Below, in pieces: positions 28,401 to 37,400 of a stretch of 64,000 bases of DNA. Under the pieces are notes generated by a model that was given only the letters and a program-made list of their open reading frames with translations, ran no database searches and had not been told where the DNA came from. Each line of letters starts with the position of its first letter. Within the stretch, counting starts at the first letter, position 1. The translations under genes were made by a program, and so were the position numbers. The DNA lies in NCBI GenBank assembly GCA_007922305.1, contig ML677364.1, forward strand, positions 14,675,624 through 14,739,623. Direction: 5' to 3'. Source of the DNA: Dermatemys mawii. Its lineage: Eukaryota > Chordata > Testudines > Dermatemydidae.

Positions 28401-31400
28401 ATGATTGCAGTTCATTTCAGCTACGGATCTATATTGGTATTTCATTACATTCCTCCTCTTCTCTCTGTCGCAGCAATGAACTGGGGTCCTAAAATAGTTA
28501 CCAAACTAGGGCCACGTTCTCACGTGGTATAAAAAGGCATAACTCTCGTGACTTCGGCTGATTTATATCCGCAAAGAATCTGGGCTCCAGAATGGAACCT
28601 CTCTACTTGTGAATAGAAGACAAAGGGGAATATTTTTTAAATACTCAAAAATTAATGTAATTTTGTAATCACTGGGTTTAACTTCTGTACCCAGAAAGAT
28701 AATGGAGCAAATAATAAAGCAAAATATCTAGAAGGTAATAAGATGATAAGTAACAGTCAGCATGGATTTGTCAAGATAAATTATGTTAAGCCAGCCTGCT
28801 ATCTTTCTCAGACAGGGTAAAAAGCCTTGAGGATAGGGGGAAGAGGTAGACATGGTATATCTTGACTTTAGTAAAGCTTTTGATACTTTCTCACATGACC
28901 GCCTCATAAAGAAACTAGTGAAATAAAACCTAGATAGAGCTACCATAAGTGAGTGCATAACTAGTTGGAAGACCATTCCCAGAAAGTAGTTGTTAGTGTT
29001 TCACAGTCGTGCTGGAAGGGCATAATGAGTGGGTTCCCTCAGGGATCAGTTCCGGTTCTGTTCAATATCTTCATCAGTGATTTAGATAATAGCATAGAGA
29101 GTACACTTTTATAAAGCTTGTGGATGATACCAAGCTGGGAGGGGTTGCAAGTTCTTTGGAGGATAGGATTATAATTCAAAATGAGTTGGGCAAATTGGAG
29201 AAATGGTCTGAAGTAAATGGGATGAAATTCAATAAGGACAAATGCAAAGTACTCTATTTTTGAAGGAACAATCAGTTGCACACATACAATATCAATGGAA
29301 AATGACTGCATAGGAAGGAGTACTGCAGAAAGAGATCTGGGGGTCATAGTGGACCACAAGCTAAATATGAGTCAACAGTGTAACACTATTCCAAAAAGAC
29401 TGAACATTTCTGGGATGTATTAGCAGGAGTGTTGTAAGCAAGACATGAGGAGTAATTCTTTTGCTCTACTCTGCACTGATTAGGCCTCAATTGGAGTATT
29501 ATGTTCAGGTTTGGGTGCCACATTTCAGGAAAGATCTGGACAAATTGGAGAAAATCCAGAGAAGAGCAACAAAAATTGTTAATGATCTAGAAAACACAAC
29601 CTATGAGGGAAGATAAAAAAAAAAAATGGGCTTGTCTAGTCTGGAGAAGAGAAGACTGAGAGGGGACATAAGAGTTTTCAAGTACATAAAAGGTTGTTAC
29701 AAAAAAGAGGGAGAAGAATTATTGTTCTTAACCTCTGAGGATAGGACAAGAAGCAATCAGCTTAAATTGCAGCAAGGGAGGTATAGGTTGGACATTAGAA
29801 AAAAGTTCCTAACTGTCAGGGTGATAAAGGACTGGAATAAATTTCCTAGGGAGGTTGTGGAATCTCCATCATTGGAGATTTTTAATAGCAGGTTAGACAA
29901 ACACCTGTCAGGGATGGTTTAGATAATATTTAGTCCTTCCATGAGTGCAGGGGACTGGACTAGATGACCTCTCAAGGTCCCTTCCATTCCTATGATTTCA
30001 CAGAAACTAACCCCATAAGCAGCTAGTTACTGGAACTTTAGCTCAAATTAATGTCACAGATTACCTTCACAAGAGTTGTGACTTCAATTTTAAAAAAGTA
30101 AAGTATGTGTATAAAGCAGGAATCAGCTACCTTGGCACATCTTCCCTCCTCTCTCCTCCCCCCCACCCAGGGTAAACACCCTTGGCGGGCCCAGCTGGTT
30201 TGTTTACCTGCCACATCCGCAGGTTCAGCCGATTGCGGCTTCCACTGGACCGGAGCAGCGAACTGCGGCCAGTGGGAGCTGCAATTGGCTGAACCTGTGG
30301 ACACAGCAGGTAAACAAACTGGCCGGGCCCACCAAGAGTGCTTACCCTGGGAGGGTGCGTGCCAAGGTTGCCGATCCCTGGTATAAAGTAAGGTACTTCT
30401 TTGCAAGGAAATGAGAGATTTTATTCTTTTAAAGAAACAAGCATGGACCATTCCTCCTCTTTGTTTCCTTTCTACATGTCCACACACCCCTCATCACCAC
30501 GGAGTTGTTTCTTGGGAAGAGCAGACATGGTTTATATGGAGATAACGTAGAGGAGATGGACTGGATGGTGGGTAAGTCGATTTAACAAATGGTAGTTGCT
30601 TTAACAACCTAACACACACTTAAAATGCTCACAACATTCATAAAAGGAGAGTAATTGTTTCTGATTACTCACGGGCAGTCTGCTGATGGGGACTCATCTA
30701 CACAAACCATTACTGTGAGGTAAGCTGGGGGTGTTTAAATATATGGCTCTCCCCTAGGCAGTTGTCTGTGCTGATCTGGGCTGATCTGGGCTGCCATGCA
30801 CTGACATGCCCTTGTACATCTGGTCCATGCTGTCTATGAACTGTTTACTGACGTACTCTTGATTCAAATTGCAATACGTCAGTGCAGACTAAGGAATGTT
30901 CAGTGCATAGCAGCCCAGATCAGCACAGACAGCTAATGCATGGCATACTGGAGAGTGGTAGATTTACACCTCCACTAGCTGCACAATCAGTGTTGTGTAG
31001 ATGTGCCCTCAGATTGTAAGGCCTCCATGACGGGCCGTCTTTTTGTTCTGTGTTTTTCCTATACCTACCACAATAGAGTCCTGGTCCATGACTAGGGTTC
31101 ATAGGCACTACCACAATACTTTTACTAATAATAATAATAAAAATGGGCTAATGGTACATCATACCTTTCCTTTGCATTTAAAAAGTGTCCATGAAATCAC
31201 AAGCAAAGGTTCAAATCTCACAAAAGCTTCAGTATATGCTTATGTTTATCTGTGCAAGTAGTCCACTTGAGCTCAGTGAGTCTACTCACATGCTTAAAGT
31301 TAAGTGTGTGCATACTTGTAGGACTTAAGCCAAAATTTGTTTCACTAGTCCTAGCTCTACTTTTGTTTCTTGGTACATACTTATCATGGTTTTTATTTAC

Positions 31401-34400
31401 AGGCAGGGTCCTGGATGCTATTGATAAGAAAGGTTTGAAAAATACCACACTTGCGTACTTTGCCTCTGACCATGGTGGGTTCTTGGAAGCTCAAAGAGGA
31501 AAAGCCCAGTTAGGTGGTTGGAATGGAATATACAAAGGTGAGGATTGTTATCCAGAGTGAATTCCTTAAAAATGCAAATTGTCTTCCTGATATAATCAGT
31601 AGAGTATTTAATGGTACCATAGCCAGCAAGTAAGTAATAAAATCATATTTATTAAAATAGCATCTTAGCTATTTTGGCTATAATGCATATCAAAAATGAA
31701 GGCATATTGTAAAATTAACAGCACTCAGTAAAATAAATACAAATTTCAAAAATTTAAAAATTGAAAACACAAGATTAACCCTTTTCCCAAAATCAGTAAC
31801 ACCTTTAAAATCATATAGATACCCCTGAAACTATATATAGAAATAACCAGGATTAAAGTTCTAGGTCGTAAAGATTAAAAATCTAGGTCTCATCTACTTT
31901 TTTTCTTTTAGCCAGGCAAATATGGCAGTAACCCATATAATCTAGACTTTTTCTCCCTATAAAAAGTCTGGTATTTGAGTTGGTGGTGTAAAAAGCATCT
32001 GATCCAGGAATGGAGCTAACCATTTATGTCCAGGTGATAAGAAAGTAGACAGCATAATAAATCTTTGACCTGGCCAGACCTGCTTGGCAAAGACAACTAT
32101 GTCTCTCATTATCAGTGTATCTCCCTTCCAAATAGGCTGATTGCATGGTTTGAGAACAAAGAGCTTTAAAGGCTCTCCTTAATTTATTATTCAAAATATA
32201 CAAATATTTCTTGCAGCTATAAATATTCTTTAAATGAGAAAGTCAAAGGGATGTATTTTTTGGGTGGACAACTGACATCCTGTTGTCTGCAAATATTTCC
32301 TGCTGTAAACTTGAGTAAAGATTTCACACCCTTGCCTGCGGTCCTAGTCAGGTCAAGTTCCGAGAAGCCCGAGGAAAAGAGAGAGAACAATGGACTTGCA
32401 AATAGCCAGGGGAATTTTAGGGTATGTGTCTTGTTAAGCTGTTCCTCCAGAGATAGCCTTGGAAGACCCTGTAGATTTATATGCTGAACATATAGCCAAT
32501 AATTAATGCAAAGGCACTGAGCCTTTGTTGAAATTGTACAATCTCCCTATGTAAAGCAGGTGGTGGGTAATTTGGGAAGTGGTGCACTCTCCTTAAAGCT
32601 TTTTTTGCACAACCTCTAACACGTTTAGGGTTTTCCAGCTCCAAATGTCCACACCATATAATATTTGGGCATGGACTTTATCCCTGAAAACTCTAAAAAG
32701 CCAGAATGATTAAATTATCCCAGTGTAAAATAAAGCACCAGTTGCATAGAATTTAAGGCTTTCTTCTTTTCTTCATCTATAGATTATCCCACTGGCCATT
32801 ATATGTAAAACAAATACTCCAAAAGTTTTAAATGATCCTGTTCAATGTAATAGCCCTCAATCATCCATTTAAGAAGCTTTGGTCTGTGGCCAAAGGAAAT
32901 TACTTTAGTTCTCTGGTAGTTTATGGTCAGGCACTCCTGCTGGCTAAAAGAGCTAAAATCCTTGAACGTACACATTAAGCCCACAAGTATCTGAGGCAGC
33001 AAAACCATGGCATCTGCATCAAGAAAGGCCAATGTAAATTAGTGCACACTTCAGGGAGGGAAACACTATACCCCTTCTAAAATCACCACAACTTCATTAG
33101 TGTAAACAGGAAAGGGGCCAATAAGCAATTCTGGTGAGCTCCTTTTGTGATGGAGATACGGTCAGTTAACTCACCTCATTGCTGTATCCTACCTTTGGTC
33201 ACCATTTGGCTATAAAGGGCTCTTAGGAGAGTAGCCTAAGAGCTATGACCGCCCTCACAGGTTTCATCCAAAGATGACCTCTATCAATGGAATCAAAAGG
33301 CAATTTCAGGTTAATAAGGACCACAAAAAATCCCCCCCTTTGGGAGGAGCAATCTTTATGAAGTAAATGAATAAGGATATGTGACAGGGTGTTCACTCCC
33401 CACCAGGCCTGGAAGGGTTAAGATGGGTAAATTGGCCAATTAAATGCCCAGACTGCACCTGGAGGAGGAGACAGGGAGCAGGGATTTAATTAGAAGAGCC
33501 TCAATGGGCAGGAAGAGATTGGAGAGACTTTTTGCCTTTTAAAGTGTATCTTCTAGGTAGAAAATAAAACACTGATCGTTCCAGTAATACACATATATGG
33601 TACTGCAAATTGGCTTCTGACTCTATCTTTTCCCTATTTCCCTTAAATCAGGGGTATGTTCATTTAGACTGGGTTGAAAAGATGAAGCAACTCAAAAGAC
33701 TGCTATACAGGAGGGATAGCAGGAATAATTTGGAAGTTGTCACCACTAGGCTTGTTTTGACGGTCATAGGTCTCACACCAGGGCCATCAAGCTGTTCTAG
33801 AACAGAGCTGCTGCTAAACACTCTACTCAAATACTAAGGAAGCCCCAGGGAAAATGCTTCCTTTATAATTTCTGGACTCATGCCAAACCTGCCATAAATC
33901 CCCAGTGTAACCTTGAGATCAAATAAAGATTCTTTGATTTCTGAAATATTTTTAAATATTAAAAGGGGAACAAAGAGAGCCCAGGGAATTATAGACCTGT
34001 CCTCTTAACATCAATAGCTGGAGAGATACTGGAACAAATTATTAAACAGTCAATTTGCAAGCACCCACAGGATAATAGGGTGCTTACAGAGAACAAATCA
34101 TGGCAAATCAAACAAATTTCTTCTTTAACGGGGTTAAGGTTTAGTCAATGGGTAAGTAGAAAGCTATAGATATGTCTTGATCTTAATAATGCTTTTGATA
34201 GTCCCACATGACGTTCTCATAAGCAATTAGGGAAATGTGGTCTAAATTGAATTACTACAAGGTGGGTGCAAAACTGGTTCAAAGACCATACTTAAAGAAT
34301 AGTTATCAACGGCTCACTATCAGACAGGGAGGATGTATCTAGTGGGGTCCTGCAAGGGTCTGTCCTGGGTCCAGTGCTAGTCAATATTTTCATTAGTGAT

Positions 34401-37400
34401 TTCGATAATGAAGTGAAGAGTATGCTTATAAAATTTGGGGATGACACCAGTCTGGGAGGAGTCATAAGCACTTTGGAGGAAAGGATTAGAATTCGAAACA
34501 ACCTTGACAAATTGGAGAACTGGTCTGAAATCAACAAGATGAAAATCAATCAAGACTAATATTAAGTACTTCACTTACTAAGGAAAAATCACATGTACAA
34601 TTACAAAATGGGAAATAATTGTCTAGTTGTTAGTACAGCTGAAGAGGATCTGGGGGTTATAGTGGATCAACAGAGTGATGTAGTTGTGAGTCAACAGTGT
34701 GATGTAGTTGCAGAAAAGACTAAAATCATTCTGCTCACTAACAAAAATATTATATGTAAGAAAGGAAGTAATTGTCCCACTACTCAACCCTTGTGAGGCC
34801 TCAGCTGGAGTACTGCATCCAATTTTGGGGGCCACAGGAAAGATGTAGACAAACTGGAGAGAGTCTAGAGGAGAGCAACAAAAATGATATGCTGGATTTT
34901 CTAAACCAGCGATTCTCAAACTGGGGGCTGCAACCCCCTGGGGGGGTCACGGGCCGATTCAAGGGGGGTCACAAGCTGCCGATGCCTTCAGCGGCATTTC
35001 GGCGGATACTCCATAGGTGGGAGTGTGTCCCTGAAAAACCGCCAAACTGCCAGCTTCCGATTTCGGCAGACACAGAAACACATGCTGCGTGTCCGCCGAA
35101 ATGCTGCCAAAAGCAGAAGAGTTCGATTTGGTGGCATTTTGGCAGACATGCCCAGGGCGCAAGAAGATGCGGCATAGTAAAAAGGGGTCAGGGAACAGAC
35201 AAGTTTGAGAACCACCATTTTTAATCTTTCCTGCTAAAAGGTTTAGAAACTGGGCATGGTTAGTTTTCAGAAAAGAAGACTGAAGTGGGGATCTGAAAAC
35301 AATGTTAAAATATGTTAAGGGCTATTACAGAGAGGACAATGATCAATTGTTCTCCACTAAATGTCCACTAAAGGTGGGACAAGAAGTATGGGCAGAATGT
35401 GCAGCATGAGCTATTGAGGTTAGATATTAGGAAAAACTTTCTAAATATAATGGTAGTTAAGCTCTGAAATAGGCTTCCAAGGGAAGTTGTGAAATCCCCA
35501 CTGGAGGTTTCTAAGAACAGGATGGATAAACACTTGTCAGGCATCGTCTAGCTATACTACTTCAGCACATGAAGACGGAATAGATGATCTCTTGAGGCCT
35601 CTTCCAGCCCTATGCTTCTATGATTCTATTATTGTATCTACTAACTTCCAGATGAACAGACAACACTCACAGCAGAAAGCAGGAACTGCTAACCGTCCGA
35701 GGAAGAAGCAGTACTATCTCCCAGCGTAGGATCAGAGAGAGCAAGTGTTCTTGTAGATGTAAAAGGGAATCTAGGTGTCTAGGAGACACATTGTCATGGG
35801 CAGATTGTCTAATCCTTGACTGGGAACATTATCTAGTACTTGATTATAGTTAAGAAATTAGATTCAACCCCCAAGATGAGTACCTGATGATAAAACTGGT
35901 GAGTCAGAGGGTCTCTCAGGTAAAGTCACCTCGATATCCTCCCTAGCCCCCTCTCCAAAAAATAGAGGGGTGGGATCTGGCATACAAGGTTCTGTGGAGA
36001 TTTCAAGGGAAGGCATTATCTAGGCCACTGCAGGCTTTCCAGTTCCATGGGTATGAGGGTTATAAAATCTGTAAAATTGCTTCCCATATGACTCCTCCTT
36101 CTGGCACTGTGTGACTCTTTCCATGCTCCCTTTGTTAAACTGGCAACTCCCTCCCTGGAGAGAACAGCCCAGCCTCCCTCACAAGAATCCCAGAAACCAA
36201 AAGGGATGGATGGAGAAAAGATCACCCAAAACTTCACAATAGATTATCAGTAGCCATAGGGAATCTCTCCAGTACCTGGAGGCAGGGGTCTCTCACATAC
36301 AAAGTTCAGTTGTAACTGATATTTTGACCACCTCTGCCTCTGGGACCACAGCAATAGAGTTGCAAGCCCCTGCATGTCCTCTTACTGGCTTCACTTTGTT
36401 GACTCTTGAGGGAGCCTATGTGTACTGACCTGCCATCAATTCTCCATTAACAGATTATTCAGTTGGTTCTTCACCTTTAGTTATTGACCAAAAGATTTCA
36501 GAGTGGTAGCCATGTTCGTCTATATCAGCAATAAGGACGAGGAGTCCTTGTGGCACCTTAGAGACTAACGTATTTATTTGGGGATAAGCTTTCATGGGCT
36601 AAAACCCATTTCATCAGATGCATGGAGTGGAAAATGCAAGAGCAGGTATAAATACATGAAAAGATGGGAGTTGCCTTACCAAGTGTGAGGTCAATCTAAT
36701 GAGACAATTCACTTAACAGCGGGATACCAAGGGAGGAAAAATAACTTTTGTAGGGGCAGAGAGAGTGGCCTATTTTCAAACAGTTGACAAGAAGGTGTGA
36801 GTAACAGTAGGGGGAAATTAGAATGGGGGAAAATAAGTTTAGGTTTTGTAATGACACAACTACTCCCCGTCTTTATTCAGGACTAATTTGATGGTGTCCA
36901 GTTTGCAAATTAATTCCAGTTCTGCCATTTCATGTTGGAGTCTGAAGTTTTGTTGTTGAAGAATTGCTACTTTTAAGTCTGAGTGACCAGGAAGATTGAA
37001 GTGTTCTCATACTGGTTTTTGAATGATCTGATTCCTGATGTCAGATGTGTGTCCATTTATTCTTTTGTATAGAGACTATCCAATGTACATGGCAGAGGGG
37101 CATTGCTGGCACATGATGGCATATATCACCTTTGTAGATGTGCAGGTGAATGAGCCTCTGGTGGTGTGGCTGATGTGATTGGGTCCTATGATAGTGCCGC
37201 TTGAATAGATAGGTGAACAGAGTTGGCACTGGAGTTTGTTGCAGGGTTTGGTTCCTGGGTTGGTGTTTTTGTTGTGTAATGTGTGGTTGCTGGTGAATAT
37301 TTGCTTCAGGTTGGGGGGCTGTCTATAAGCAAGGACTGGCCCATCTCCCACGGTCTCTGAGAGTGAGGGATCGTCCTTCAGGATAGGTTGTAGATCCCTG

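Noticed and set aside
29626..29922. 98-codon ORF looking like a conserved small protein
   Set aside because: It is the C-terminal end of CR1 ORF2, not a host gene.
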